Source: Pseudomonadota bacterium (GTDB lineage Bacteria > Pseudomonadota > Gammaproteobacteria > Steroidobacterales > Steroidobacteraceae). Taken from it: DNA of 64,000 bases. Both the position numbers and the translations under genes were made by a program. Below the pieces are notes generated by a model. That model was given only the letters and a program-made list of their open reading frames with translations. It made no database searches and was not told where the DNA came from. Location: contig JAFEDR010000009.1 in NCBI GenBank assembly GCA_018241525.1, positions 1-64,000 on the forward strand, given 5' to 3'. This document shows positions 26,861 to 36,894 of the stretch, piece after piece (position 1 is the stretch's first letter; each line of letters begins with the position of its first letter).

Positions 26861-26930
26861 ACGGGCCACTACAAGCCCCAGGTGTCGGCCGAGCTTTTTC
26901 GGCACACGGATTGAACGGAGCGAGGCGCTC

Positions 26931-28916
26931 GTGACGCAGGACATCGGGACCCAGGAACCTCCGGAGCCCCTGCAGCCGCAGGCGCGGCGCGATCGTGCCG
27001 CGGGTGACGCACGCGGGTGGCTGCTGCCCTCCGGCAGCGGCATCATCAAGCTTGGCGTGCTGCTCGCACTCCTCTACGCGGGGCGCGGCGTCCTCATCCC
27101 GCTCGCGCTGGCCGTCATGCTGGGCCTCCTCGTTGCGCCCGCAGTCCGGTGGCTGCGACGCGCAGGTCTCGGTCGTCATGCCTCAGTGCTGCTGACGGTG
27201 CTGCTGCTCGCCGCGGTGCTCGCCCTGGCCGCCGCAACGCTGGGAGCCCAGGTGGTGCGACTCGCACAGGGGTTCTCCCAGTACGAGGCGACCATCCGCG
27301 GCAAGCTCGGGGCGCTCGATGACCTGGCCTTCGGCCAGCTGCGCGAGTTCGGCCACCTCGCCGGCCAGCTGACGGATGCGCCGCCGCCTGGCGGCGGTGG
27401 TGCCGGCAGCGCGATCGCGGGCCGCAACGCGTCACCCCGACCCGCGCTCGCGGCGAGCGCGCCGACCGCCGAGCCGGCCGCCGCGGCGCGCAACCTCGCC
27501 GTCGATGGCCTGAGCTCCCTGTGGGCGCCGCTGCAGACGACCGGCATCGTCGTGCTGGTCCTCATCTTCGTGCTGCTCGAGCACGAATCGCTGCGCGACC
27601 GGTTCATCCGCCTCGCCGGGGTCGCGGACATCCGCGCGACGACCCTCGCGCTCGCCGACGCCGGCGAGCGGCTGTCGCGGTACTTCGTGTCGCAGGCCGC
27701 GGTCAACGCCGGATTCGGCATCGCGATCTGGCTCGCGCTCAGCCTCGCACACCTCCCGGAGCCCCTGCTGTTCGGAGCGATGGCGGCGCTGTTGCGGTTC
27801 ATCCCGTACGTCGGCGTCGCGATCGCGGGGCTGCTCGCCGCGCTGCTCGCGCTCGCCGTCGACCCGGGCTGGACGCTCGCCGCGACCACGATCGGCGTGT
27901 TCGTGGTGCTGGACATCGCCGTCGGACAGGTGATCGAGCCCCACCTCTACGGCCACGCGACCGGGCTCTCGCCCCTGTCGGTCGTGGTCGCGGCGATCTT
28001 CTGGAGTGCGATCTGGGGACCGGCGGGGCTGCTGCTGTCGACGCCGCTGACACTGTGCCTCGTGGTGGCCGGCCACCACGTCGAGTCGCTGCGCGTCCTC
28101 GAACTGCTCCTGAGTGATGCCGAGCCGCTGACGCTTCCGCAGCGCTTCTACCAGCGCGCGCTGTCCGGCGATCCGCACGAGATCCTGGCGAGCGCCCGCG
28201 ACTTTCTGCGGCGCGCGTCGTTCGCGGACTATTGCGACCGCGTCGTGATCCCGGCACTGCACCTCGCGCGGCTCGACGCCGACACGGGCGCGACGACCGA
28301 GGGCCAGCACGCCCGCATCCGCAGCGTCATCGTCGATGTCGTCGCGCGCCTCAGCGACGAGCCGGGGATCCGGCGGGGACGGTCAAAGCGGCGCTCCGTC
28401 CTCGAGGACATGAGCGCCGGCAGGATCCTGCGCCGGCAGCGCGAGCTCCTGAGCGGTCGCTGGCAGGGTCCGCTCGGCGTCGCGCCCGGCTCGGTCGTGA
28501 TCACCCTCGGCGTCGGGTCCTCGGCCGACGACCTCGCGGCGGAATTGCTGGTCCGGCTGCTGCGATCCCAGGGGTTCGACGCGCGGCACTTCTCGCCCGC
28601 CGAACTCGACGCCGGGTTGCCACGCGGCGCGGATCCCGACGGCGTCTCGATCGTCTACATCGTGAGTGCATTCCCGGGACCCGAGCGCGACGACGCCGAC
28701 GCCATTGCCCGGCAGGTGAAGGCCCTCCTCCCCGGATCGCTCGTGGAAAGCGTGCTGTTCCCGGGTATCACGGCACTGCCGGAACTCGACGCGACCGGGG
28801 TGGCGGCCACGCGCCGACTGCACTCCTTCGGGCAGGCGATCCAGATGTGCATCTCGTGGCGCGAATCCCGGCACGGCGGTCGTGTGGAGGTGGCGCCGGC
28901 ACGCGATCCGGCGTGA
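26931..28916 (+). CDS. AI-2E-family (PerM-like) membrane permease with long C-terminal domain
   Basis: A 661-residue protein. The permease domain (about residues 35-370) has the family pattern: GVLLALLYAGRGVLIPLALAVMLGLLVAP near the start, and later LRFIPYVGVAIAG and GHATGLSPLSVVVAAIFW. The remaining 290 residues are cytoplasmic. Its last part (about 515-650, VVITLGVGSSADDLAAELLVR and SIVYIVSAFPGP) looks like an alpha/beta nucleotide- or cofactor-binding fold. I chose the GTG at 26931 because earlier starts lie in the promoter/operator. Family members export small molecules or ions; the autoinducer-2 role is known for few. It is divergent from the Emr operon and shares its operator motif. Confidence 0.85.
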   Translation: MTQDIGTQEPPEPLQPQARRDRAAGDARGWLLPSGSGIIKLGVLLALLYAGRGVLIPLALAVMLGLLVAPAVRWLRRAGLGRHASVLLTVLLLAAVLALAAATLGAQVVRLAQGFSQYEATIRGKLGALDDLAFGQLREFGHLAGQLTDAPPPGGGGAGSAIAGRNASPRPALAASAPTAEPAAAARNLAVDGLSSLWAPLQTTGIVVLVLIFVLLEHESLRDRFIRLAGVADIRATTLALADAGERLSRYFVSQAAVNAGFGIAIWLALSLAHLPEPLLFGAMAALLRFIPYVGVAIAGLLAALLALAVDPGWTLAATTIGVFVVLDIAVGQVIEPHLYGHATGLSPLSVVVAAIFWSAIWGPAGLLLSTPLTLCLVVAGHHVESLRVLELLLSDAEPLTLPQRFYQRALSGDPHEILASARDFLRRASFADYCDRVVIPALHLARLDADTGATTEGQHARIRSVIVDVVARLSDEPGIRRGRSKRRSVLEDMSAGRILRRQRELLSGRWQGPLGVAPGSVVITLGVGSSADDLAAELLVRLLRSQGFDARHFSPAELDAGLPRGADPDGVSIVYIVSAFPGPERDDADAIARQVKALLPGSLVESVLFPGITALPELDATGVAATRRLHSFGQAIQMCISWRESRHGGRVEVAPARDPA

Positions 28917-29634
28917 AAGGCTGGCTATCCATTGGCTTACGATAAAGTCTCCGTAACCCCAGCGGGAGCGCCTCGACGAGTCGACGGACGATGGCTCCTG
29001 AACGCGTAACGATCTGATATTACGGGCTTCGTTCCCGAGCGATGTTCGAGGATGGGGTTCGACGGGCAGCCGATGACCGTCCCGGCGACGCCCGGCAAGG
29101 AGCCTCCCCACCCGGCCCGTCAACGGTTCGGTCTTGCGAGGGTTTCGCCTGGAAACGGCCAGGGGCCCTGTCGCTTTCCCGTGCCGGAACATCCAAGATC
29201 TCTGTTCTACATCCGTGCTGCGGCGTCGCAGGGCTCGCGGAGCGCGCGCCTCGGGATCCACCCTCTTCTGACCGTCCGCAGAGTCCTCAAGAGGTAGTTA
29301 CGCGTTAGGGGATAACCCGAACGACCCCATTGCGACCCGCCGTCGATCGCGACGGTCGAGGTGCTGGCGGACCAGCAGTGCCTGCGCACCCTCTGTGGCT
29401 AGACTCACCCTCGCGTCGAGCCTCAATTGACGGCGTTCGGCAAATACCCAACAATTCCGATCGACCGCTCGGGTTGATCGTCGACCCGCGCCGTCCCGCG
29501 CGGCTGCCATGCCGTTCGCGATCACGCTCGCCAAACCCCCGCGAGCGTTCACGCAAATTCTGCCGCATCCCCCGCCCTCCGCGGGATGGATCGCTGCACC
29601 TGTTCGCCGCCAGGCATGGCCTTCGAGGACCCAG
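28917..29634. other. About 720 bp without a supported gene
   Basis: No frame here reads as a protein family. It is the upstream region of an ANTAR-type regulator gene, so a structured leader or promoter could lie here. I could not identify paired hexaloop hairpins by eye. Confidence 0.45.
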
Positions 29635-30297
29635 ATGCAGGTGCCGGAGTCGAATACGCCGCAGGCGATCCTGCTCATCGACGATGAGCCGATGATCATT
29701 GCCACGCTCGCCGAGGCGCTTCGAAACGCAGGCTTCGACGTCACGGCCTCAAGCTCGCCCTCCGAGGCCATCGAGATCGCGGGACGAGAGCGCTTCGCCC
29801 TCGCGATCGTCGACTACGCGATGCCGGAGCTCAACGGACTCGAGACCGCCGCGCGGTTCGTGATGGCCCGCCAGCCGTTCATGTTCTTGAGCGCGTACAG
29901 CGAGCCGGAACTGGTGGAGCAAGCCATTTCCGCGGGCGCGCTGGCCTACGTCGTGAAGCCGGTCGATCCGGCGCAGCTCGTGCCGACGGTCCGGGCAGCC
30001 GTGAAGCGCGCCCGAGAAATTGCGGCGCTGCTCGAACAGGCGGACCGGCTGTCGAAGGCGGTCGACACGAGCCGCGAGGTGAGTATCGCGGTGGGGCTCG
30101 TGATGGCACAGCGCGGCCTGACTCGGCAGCTCGCGTACGAATCGCTGCGGCAGCATGCGCGGCGCCAGCGGCGGCGGCTGACGGACGTCGCCTGCGAAAT
30201 AACGGCGGGTGCCGAGTCGCTCTATTCGGTGTCCGCGGTCGATCCGCTGCGTCGCCCGGGCGAGCTCGATGCCGCGAAAGCCGAGGAGAAGAAATAA
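29635..30297 (+). CDS. ANTAR-domain response regulator (EutV-like)
   Basis: A 220-residue protein. The receiver is at about residues 12-130: ILLIDDEPMIIATLAEAL, phospho-acceptor Asp in LAIVDYAMPELNG, and the Lys in AYVVKPVDPAQL. The ANTAR domain is at about 150-195: AVGLVMAQRGLTRQLAYESLRQHARRQRRRL. I chose the ATG at 29635 with GAGG upstream; upstream in-frame codons are low quality. A kinase with a HisKA_2/HWE-like H-box starts 38 bp downstream, the same pairing as EutV-EutW, where the phosphorylated ANTAR protein antiterminates leader RNAs. RNA targets are unknown. Confidence 0.88.
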   Translation: MQVPESNTPQAILLIDDEPMIIATLAEALRNAGFDVTASSSPSEAIEIAGRERFALAIVDYAMPELNGLETAARFVMARQPFMFLSAYSEPELVEQAISAGALAYVVKPVDPAQLVPTVRAAVKRAREIAALLEQADRLSKAVDTSREVSIAVGLVMAQRGLTRQLAYESLRQHARRQRRRLTDVACEITAGAESLYSVSAVDPLRRPGELDAAKAEEKK

Positions 30298-30335
30298 GTG
30301 CCCCGGCTCGGAGGAATCAACGCGAAGCCCGGATC

Positions 30336-31844
30336 GTGGCCGCCCGCGCCGAGGATCACGTCGCCATGATTCTGCAGGCATTCCCGGCACTCGAGCACTA
30401 CGCCGAAATCCTCGACCTGGCCCACGACAGCGTCATTGCGCTCGATCTCGATGGCACCATCCGCAAGTGGAACCGCGGCGCCGAGCGTCTGCTGGGCTAT
30501 TCAGCCGAGGACGTCGTCGGCAAGAACGTGTCGATTGTCTCCGGCAACGATGGGCTTCTAACCTGCAGCGGCGACCATCTTGCGCGTCTGCTGGAGACGG
30601 GACTCGAGGAATTCGACGGGGTCGTGCGCACGAAGTTCGGAGAATTACGCCCGATACACATCCGCCTGGGACTGCTGCGGGACGTGGAGGGACGACCCGC
30701 CGGGCTCCTGAGCTTCGCCATCGACCGGGCCGAACTGGAGCGCACTCGCGCGGATCTGAAGGAACGCGAGGGCCAGTTACGCACCATCGTCGATGCAATC
30801 CCGATCTGCGTCGCGCACATCGGCAGCGACCTCAGGTACCGCTTCGTCAACCGCGCGTACGAAGAACTGCTCGGCCGTCCGGCGACCGATCTCGTCGGCA
30901 GAACGGTGCACGAGGCGCTCGCAGGGCAGTACGTCGTTCCGGAGGCCTGCGTACGCACCGTGCTGGCCGGCAACTGCGTCACAAACGAGGAAACCCTGTA
31001 TCGAGCCAACGGAGAACGGCGGCTCGTGTCCCTGCAGCGGGTGCCTGACCGGGGACCCGACGGCACGATCAACGGCTACTTCGTCGTGACCCTCGACATC
31101 ACCGAAGACCGGCGCGCTGAGGCCGAGCGCCTCGACCGTGAGAAGCGCCTGCGCGAAACGCTGGTGGCGGAGGTGCACCATCGCGTCAAGAACGCACTGC
31201 AGGGCACGGTGGGGCTGCTGCGCTCGCAGGCGGATCGCCATCCGGAACTGCTCGCCGCGCTCGAGCCGGCGATCTACCAGGTGCTCGCCGTCTCGGTGAG
31301 CTTCGGCCTCATGAGCCGGCGCGGCATCGCTGGCATCGTGCTCTGCGACGTCGTCCAGGAAGTCGCCAGCAACCTCGAACGCATGACCGGACGGGGCATC
31401 GAGATGACGCTCTCTGCGGCGATCCGCGGACGACCCATCGAGATCGACCAGGCCCATGGCGTCAACCTGTCGCTGGTCATCAACGAGCTCATCTTCAATG
31501 CCATCAAGCATCTGCCGGACTCGTTGCCGAGCCGTCAGGTCACGGTGGCGCTCGATCGAGAGGGCAACACCGCGACAGTGCGGGTTGCGAGCGAGAGCCG
31601 TCACCTCCCGGAAGGGTTCGATTTCGAAAACGGCAAGGCCCTGGGACTCGGGCTCAGCCTGATCCGGTTCCTGCTGCCACCTCACCGCTGTAGTCTGCGG
31701 TTCGAATCATCGTCCCAGGGAGTGACGGCGGTGCTCACGCTAGACACCGGCGCGCTAGCGCCGTCCCCGCCGCCTGAGCGCGGCGAGTCATCGCAGGCGG
31801 CAGCGGAGCCCCTCAAGATTACGCGGCGCGGGACGACACCCTAA
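30336..31844 (+). CDS. Two-PAS sensor histidine kinase (HisKA_2/HWE type) with altered ATP-binding box
   Basis: A 502-residue soluble kinase. PAS1 spans about residues 25-130 and PAS2 about 145-260, followed by the H-box LVAEVHHRVKNALQGTVGLLRSQ, typical of HisKA_2/HWE kinases, and the N-box LVINELIFNAIKHLPD. The G1 box is unusual. Where DNGVGLP is expected it reads SESRHLPEGFDF, so the Asp that contacts adenine and its glycine are missing, while the later GLGLSLIRFLL is present. It may have weak or altered ATP use. The GTG at 30336 is used; an ATG at 30366 is the alternative. It probably signals to the ANTAR protein encoded just before it. Confidence 0.85.
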   Translation: MAARAEDHVAMILQAFPALEHYAEILDLAHDSVIALDLDGTIRKWNRGAERLLGYSAEDVVGKNVSIVSGNDGLLTCSGDHLARLLETGLEEFDGVVRTKFGELRPIHIRLGLLRDVEGRPAGLLSFAIDRAELERTRADLKEREGQLRTIVDAIPICVAHIGSDLRYRFVNRAYEELLGRPATDLVGRTVHEALAGQYVVPEACVRTVLAGNCVTNEETLYRANGERRLVSLQRVPDRGPDGTINGYFVVTLDITEDRRAEAERLDREKRLRETLVAEVHHRVKNALQGTVGLLRSQADRHPELLAALEPAIYQVLAVSVSFGLMSRRGIAGIVLCDVVQEVASNLERMTGRGIEMTLSAAIRGRPIEIDQAHGVNLSLVINELIFNAIKHLPDSLPSRQVTVALDREGNTATVRVASESRHLPEGFDFENGKALGLGLSLIRFLLPPHRCSLRFESSSQGVTAVLTLDTGALAPSPPPERGESSQAAAEPLKITRRGTTP

Positions 31845-32058
31845 GCCGGGAGCACGGCCATCATTCGCCGGCCTCCGACTCAGGCTCCTGCAGAGCCCCA
31901 CCCGCGCACGCACGCCATCCCGTCGGGCCCATCGGCCTGACCCGTGAGGGAAACGCAACGCCGCACTCGGCGGTGCCTGTCGCGGCACGCGGTGCGTCCG
32001 CGGTCGTGCGGCGCCGACTCGCGCCGGCGCGGGATCCGATTCGACGAACAGAGGCATC

Positions 32059-32490
32059 ATGCAGTCGAGTGACATGACGCGACCCGATCTCCTTCGGGAC
32101 GACTTGATCCGCCAGGTCCGCCGCATGCGGAAGGATGAAGGTCTGGCGGTGGCCAGGACCTTCTATGCCGAGCTCTTCAGCCGCTGCCCGGACCTCGCGA
32201 AATACTTCGCTGGCCTCGATGTCGAGAGCCTGGCGGCCAAGCTCTGGAACGTGTTACGGCTCGTCGCCGCGGGCGACCAGAGCGGTGTCGACCTTCGCGC
32301 AGCCGCGACGCGGGTGGCTCGTCGGCATGAAATCCGAGGCGTCGCGCCTTCGCACTACGCGCTCTTTACCTCGGTCCTGGTCGATGTCCTCGCGCACTGC
32401 CAGCGCACGCTCCCACCGGAGGTTGCGAGGGGAATCTGGTCGAAGGAGCTCGAACCCATCACCGCCATGATCATGGCGCGCCACGTGTAA
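32059..32490 (+). CDS. Single-domain globin
   Basis: A 143-residue haem protein of the flavohaemoglobin-like globin class, without a reductase domain. Helix A/B contains VARTFYAELFSRCPDLAKYF. The F-helix motif is ARRHEIRGVAPSHYALF, in which His90 is the expected proximal haem ligand. GAGG lies four bases before the ATG. It stands alone between a kinase and an MCP gene, with about 0.9 kb of non-coding DNA after it. A second globin lies at 36373. Such proteins bind O2 or NO; a role in sensing for the surrounding signalling genes is inferred. Confidence 0.87.
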   Translation: MQSSDMTRPDLLRDDLIRQVRRMRKDEGLAVARTFYAELFSRCPDLAKYFAGLDVESLAAKLWNVLRLVAAGDQSGVDLRAAATRVARRHEIRGVAPSHYALFTSVLVDVLAHCQRTLPPEVARGIWSKELEPITAMIMARHV

Positions 32491-33400
32491 TCCATTCCTG
32501 CCGACGGCGCCCACGACGACCGAATCGCCGTCACCCGCGATCCATCGCATCGACGGTCGCCCTCGCGGCGTACGACGGGCGGAACGGGCGCGGCCGGGCC
32601 GACCGGCGTCGACCCCATCACGGGCGAGCCCACGGTGGGCACATCCGGAAGGACGGAACCGTGAGCGGCGTCTGGTTCCGTCGTCGGCGGTCGCTAAAGT
32701 TCGCGGCCCCGGCGCCGACATATCGCCTGGTGCGCGAAAGCGCAACTGCGAATTCCCGAGCCTGACCGCTCCCCGGGTTCGCAGATCTCACCATCGCTCC
32801 CAGCCTCGTCCGATTGCTGGGAGCGACACCGGGGCCCCTCCGCCGCCTCATCGCCAGACGATCCTCCCGCGCCGCCGTCCGCCGCGCGAGGGATCGGCCG
32901 GCCGGTTCCCGAGGCAAGGCGACGATGAGGCATTCGAACGGCGGTCCCCTCTCTTTACGACGCCGCACTGCGCGGCTCGCGCGGATCCTGCGCCTGGCAA
33001 CGCCCGGCGCCGGGCACACGCAGCCGCGCGGAGCCGGCGTGTCCGGGTCGCAGTATCAGCTCGCGCTAGCGCGGCTCGCCGCCGGGCTGGCCGGCGTCGA
33101 GTTCGCGGACTGTGCTTCCACCGACGCGACACGCCTGCCGGGTGACCCCACCCGCGTGACGCCATCCGACGTCGACACCGATCGGCCATGGCCGATGGCG
33201 CCCTCGAATGACGCGGTGCGCGCCGGTCGGACCAGTCGATCCCCTGCTGCGGCAACGATCCGCGCGCCCTTCGATCCATTGCCCACGACGAACACCGGGG
33301 CAGGGCGCGCATCGGAAGACCCGCTACGCAGCGGTCCGTGCATCGGGCACGGACAGGAATCCACGACGACCAGCCACCACCCGTTCTGTAGGAGCGTCCG
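32491..33400. other. About 0.9 kb without a supported gene
   Basis: Very GC-rich sequence. Long open frames exist in several frames but all are Arg/Pro/Ala-rich and match nothing I know. It ends with an AGGAG ribosome site for the MCP gene. I see no repeat or RNA gene. Confidence 0.5.
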
Positions 33401-35668
33401 ATGAACCTTCGCAATCTCTCCGTCGCCGGGCGCCTGGCGCTTGCCATCGGCGCGGTCATCGCCATCTTCGGCGCGGCGATCACACTCAGCATCCTGAGGC
33501 TCTCGAGCCTCAACGATGCCGGTAATCTGCTCGCCAATGAGCGACTCGCCCGGCTCGTGCTCGTCGACGACTGGGTCAACGAGTTGAACAAGTCGATGCG
33601 GGCGACTCGCAACATGCTGCTGATGGACGAGAAATCCAAGATCCAGGAGCAGCTCGACAAGGTGCACGAGACGCTCGAGGCGCGCGTGCGCCTGCTAGAC
33701 CAGCTCAAGGCGACCGTGCACGGCGCCGACGAAGAGGCGCTGCTGCGGGAGGTCGAAGCGGCCCGCGCGGCGAATATCCCCAACGAGACTGCGTTCCTGA
33801 AGCAGGTCGAGAACGGCGAGCTCAAGGAGGCCCGGACCACGCTCCTCGAGCGCGCCCGCCCGACCCAGCTCGCGATGATGGCGGCGCTCGAGAAAATGGC
33901 GGACTACGAACGTCGCCAGGCGAAGGCGCAGGCGGAACTCATGGCCGCAAGCTACCGAGAGAGCCGCTCGCTGCTGCTCGTAATCTGCCTGGTCGCGCTG
34001 GCCGTCGCCGCGGCGCTCGGGTACCTCTTGATCCGCGCGATCCGCAATCCGCTCGCACAGGCCGTCCGGGTGCTCGCCGAGATCGGCCGCGGCAACCTCG
34101 ACAACGTCATCCGGGCGGAGTCGAGCGACGAGACGGGCCAGGTCCTCCGGGCCCTCGATGCGATGCAGGCATCGTTGAAGGAGCGGACGATTCGCGAACG
34201 CGAGGCGGCCACGGAAAATGTACGCATCCGGCAGGCGCTCGACCGCGTCTCGGCAGGCACCATGCTCGCCGACGTCGACGGCAAGATCATTTACGCGAAC
34301 GATGCCTCGCTCGCCATGCTGCGCGCGCAGGTCGCGGAGATCCGCAAGCAGCTGCCGCACTTCGACCCGGAACGGGTGCTCGGCAGCTCCTTCGACACAT
34401 TCCACCGCGTCCCGTCGCACCAGCGCAACGTGCTCGCTGGCCTGACCGGCACGCACCGCACCGACATGCGTCTCGGTGGCGCGAGCCTGCGAATTGTCGC
34501 GAACCCGGTGCTCGACCAGGACGGCAAGCGCCTCGGTACGGTGGTGGAGTGGTTCGATCGCACGCAGGAGGTCGCCACCGAGGAAGAGGTCGAGCGAACG
34601 ATCGCGCTGGCGCTGGACGGGGATCTGACAAGCCGGGTCTCGGAGGCCGGGAAAACGGGGTTCTTTGCCAACCTCTCGAAGGGCGTGAACCGGCTCGTCG
34701 ACAACACGGCCGACATCATCCGCACCCTGAGCGGCTCGGCGGCGCAGGTCAGGGTCGCCGCGGAGGAAATCTCGCGGGGCAACGCCGACCTCAGCCAGCG
34801 CACCGAGGAACAGGCCTCCAATCTCGAAGAGACGGCCTCGAGCATGGAGGAGATGACAAGCAGCGTGAAGACGACGGCGGAGAACGCGTCCCAAGCCCGG
34901 CAGCTGGCCATTGCAGCGCGCGAGCAGGCCGACTCCGGCCGATCGGTCGTGGAGTCAGCCATCACGGCGATGTCCGCCATCAACGGCTCGAGCAAGAAGA
35001 TCTCGGACATCATCAGCGTCATCGACGAGATCGCCTTTCAGACGAACCTGCTGGCACTCAATGCGGCAGTCGAGGCGGCCAGGGCCGGTGAGCAGGGCCG
35101 CGGGTTCGCGGTGGTCGCGACCGAGGTCCGCAACCTCGCCGGGCGCAGCGCCACGGCCGCGAAGGAGATCAAGGCGCTGATCAACGACAGCGTCGGAAAG
35201 GTCGAGGAAGGCAGCAAGCTAGTCAACCAGTCCGGTAATTCGCTCGGCGAGATCAGTCTCGCGGTCAAGAAGGTCGCGGACGTCGTCGCCGAGATGGCCG
35301 CTGCCACGCAGGAGCAGGCATCGGGCATTGAGCAGGTGAACCGCGCGGTCATGAGCATGGACGAGGTCACGCAGCAGAACGCAGCGCTCGTCGAGCAAGC
35401 GGCGGCTGCCAGCCAGGCGATCGTCGAGCAGGCAAAGGACCTCACGGACGTCGTCGGCAAGTACCAGATCGGCGAGAGCAGCCTCCCGGTGTCCGCGCCG
35501 CGATCGGATGCTAAGCCGCCAGCCCGCGGGATGTCTCCGGCCGAACGTCGGTCGGCGGCCCGTCCGTGGACCAAGAAAGCCGCGAGCCCGGGCGCGAAGA
35601 ATGCACCCGCGCCCGCGGCCCGGACCGCGGCAGGCGGCGCCGGCGAAGCCGATTGGCAGGAGTTCTAG
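33401..35668 (+). CDS. Methyl-accepting chemotaxis protein with cytoplasmic PAS domain
   Basis: A 755-residue chemoreceptor. TM1 is at about residues 12-35. A periplasmic four-helix-bundle domain spans about 36-185, TM2 about 186-208, and HAMP follows. Unusually, a PAS-like domain (about 275-395, [20 protein letters not shown]) and a second HAMP-like stretch lie before the signalling hairpin. The hairpin tip is [38 protein letters not shown]. The very C-terminus is DWQEF, matching the NWETF-type pentapeptide that tethers the adaptation enzymes CheR/CheB. AGGAG precedes the ATG. CheW follows in the same operon. Confidence 0.95.
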   Translation: MNLRNLSVAGRLALAIGAVIAIFGAAITLSILRLSSLNDAGNLLANERLARLVLVDDWVNELNKSMRATRNMLLMDEKSKIQEQLDKVHETLEARVRLLDQLKATVHGADEEALLREVEAARAANIPNETAFLKQVENGELKEARTTLLERARPTQLAMMAALEKMADYERRQAKAQAELMAASYRESRSLLLVICLVALAVAAALGYLLIRAIRNPLAQAVRVLAEIGRGNLDNVIRAESSDETGQVLRALDAMQASLKERTIREREAATENVRIRQALDRVSAGTMLADVDGKIIYANDASLAMLRAQVAEIRKQLPHFDPERVLGSSFDTFHRVPSHQRNVLAGLTGTHRTDMRLGGASLRIVANPVLDQDGKRLGTVVEWFDRTQEVATEEEVERTIALALDGDLTSRVSEAGKTGFFANLSKGVNRLVDNTADIIRTLSGSAAQVRVAAEEISRGNADLSQRTEEQASNLEETASSMEEMTSSVKTTAENASQARQLAIAAREQADSGRSVVESAITAMSAINGSSKKISDIISVIDEIAFQTNLLALNAAVEAARAGEQGRGFAVVATEVRNLAGRSATAAKEIKALINDSVGKVEEGSKLVNQSGNSLGEISLAVKKVADVVAEMAAATQEQASGIEQVNRAVMSMDEVTQQNAALVEQAAAASQAIVEQAKDLTDVVGKYQIGESSLPVSAPRSDAKPPARGMSPAERRSAARPWTKKAASPGAKNAPAPAARTAAGGAGEADWQEF

Positions 35669-35738
35669 CGGCGTATGTGCGGATGGGGTGGCAGCACCCC
35701 GTCCGTTCCATCGCGCCCGTCGCCAGAGGAATGAAGAA

Positions 35739-36341
35739 ATGACCGCGCCGGTTGCCGCTTCAGCGTCATCAGCACGACCCGCCGGCACAACCGGCGCGCA
35801 CGAGGCATCGTCGCACGCCGGTCAGTACGTTACCTTCCTGTGCGCCGGTGTCGAATACGGCATCCCGATCCTGCAGGTACAGGAGATCAAAGGCTGGGGT
35901 CGGGTGACGCCGATCCCCTGCGCACCCCACCTGCTGCTCGGTGTCATGAACCTGCGCGGCGCGGTCGTGCCGGTCATCGACCTTCGCCGCGCGCTCGGAC
36001 TCGGCGACTGTGCATTCGAGGCGGAAACCGCCGTGCTGCTCGCTCGCGTGGACGAGGGCGATACGTCGCGAAGCATCGGACTCGTGGTGGACTCGGTCTG
36101 CGGCGTCTCCACCGTGGATTCGACCGCCCTCCGTCCGCTACCCGCGGTGGGGGTTCGCTCCTCGGACGTTGCGCCAGCGGGGATCGCGGTTTTCGATGAC
36201 CGGATGGCCCTGCTGATTGATGGCGCCCAATTGTTCGATCTCGTGTCGAACTTCGACCCGTTCTGCCGGAATCGGGGGCCGTCTGCGCGCCGCACCGGGG
36301 CGTCGACGGCCGGGCACGATCAGGGCCTCGCAACCGCCTAG
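35739..36341 (+). CDS. cheW: CheW chemotaxis coupling protein
   Basis: A 200-residue protein. The CheW domain is at about residues 28-170: YVTFLCAGVEYGIPILQVQEIKGWGRVTPIP, then GVMNLRGAVVPVIDLRRALGL, and SIGLVVDSVCGV. The N-terminal 25 and C-terminal 30 residues are low-complexity tails longer than in E. coli CheW. The ATG at 35739 has AGAGGAATGAAG upstream. It links the adjacent MCP to a CheA kinase that is not in this window. It is 70 bp after the MCP gene. Confidence 0.93.
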   Translation: MTAPVAASASSARPAGTTGAHEASSHAGQYVTFLCAGVEYGIPILQVQEIKGWGRVTPIPCAPHLLLGVMNLRGAVVPVIDLRRALGLGDCAFEAETAVLLARVDEGDTSRSIGLVVDSVCGVSTVDSTALRPLPAVGVRSSDVAPAGIAVFDDRMALLIDGAQLFDLVSNFDPFCRNRGPSARRTGASTAGHDQGLATA

Positions 36342-36372
36342 AGAAGCGAGGACGCGGCTACGCGAGCGCAGC

Positions 36373-36822
36373 ATGTGGCCCGAACCCGATCCTCACACGC
36401 ACGACAATGCGTCGCGGCTGGAATTACGCGAGCGCCTCTGGGGTACCCTGGTGGCGCGCACCGAGGAGGAACTCAACGAGCTTTCCGTGGAGTTCTACTC
36501 GGAGCTGCTCCGGCGGCGGCCGAGCCTCGACCGATACTTCGGCGCGAACGGCGCGGATCGCCAGGCGCGGAAGCTTGCCGCTGCGCTGAAGCTACTGAGG
36601 GGTTTTGCGAAAGATCCGCAGGGGCTCGGCCAGGAGGTCATCCGCCTCGGCATCAGCCACCGCGGTCGGGGCATTGGGCTCGCTGACTATCACGCCTTTG
36701 CGGCGTGTCTGGCAGACGTGCTGGCGCTTAATCAAGTGCTCATGCCCGTTCGCGAGGCCCGGGGTCTGTGGATGCACGAATTGTCCGCTATCGTTGAGGC
36801 GATGGTGATCGTCGCGGACTGA
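36373..36822 (+). CDS. Globin-like protein
   Basis: A 149-residue protein related to the globin at 32059. LSVEFYSELLRRRPSLDRYFG matches the helix A-B region, and GISHRGRGIGLADYHAFAACLADVL matches helices F-G, with His96 as the likely proximal ligand. The phrase after His (RGRGIGLADY) diverges from the usual xxYGVxPxHY, so the haem pocket may differ. It starts 31 bp after cheW and is probably co-transcribed with the MCP and CheW genes. This suggests a haem-based input to chemosensory signalling. Confidence 0.78.
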   Translation: MWPEPDPHTHDNASRLELRERLWGTLVARTEEELNELSVEFYSELLRRRPSLDRYFGANGADRQARKLAAALKLLRGFAKDPQGLGQEVIRLGISHRGRGIGLADYHAFAACLADVLALNQVLMPVREARGLWMHELSAIVEAMVIVAD

Positions 36823-36894
36823 ATCTCACGATGCGCGGCCGCAAATCTGGCGCTCCGGCGTGCGCGGACCCGCAACCGCGCGAGATGCCGATCG

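Noticed and set aside
26709..26930. Upstream extension of the AI-2E permease
   Set aside because: The extension reads through the promoter and operator and has low-complexity composition; the protein is normal from the GTG at 26931.
32491..33400. A protein gene before the MCP, for example the open frame at 32814-33404
   Set aside because: Arg/Pro/Ala/Ser-rich, no domain, no ribosome site; it looks like compositional noise.
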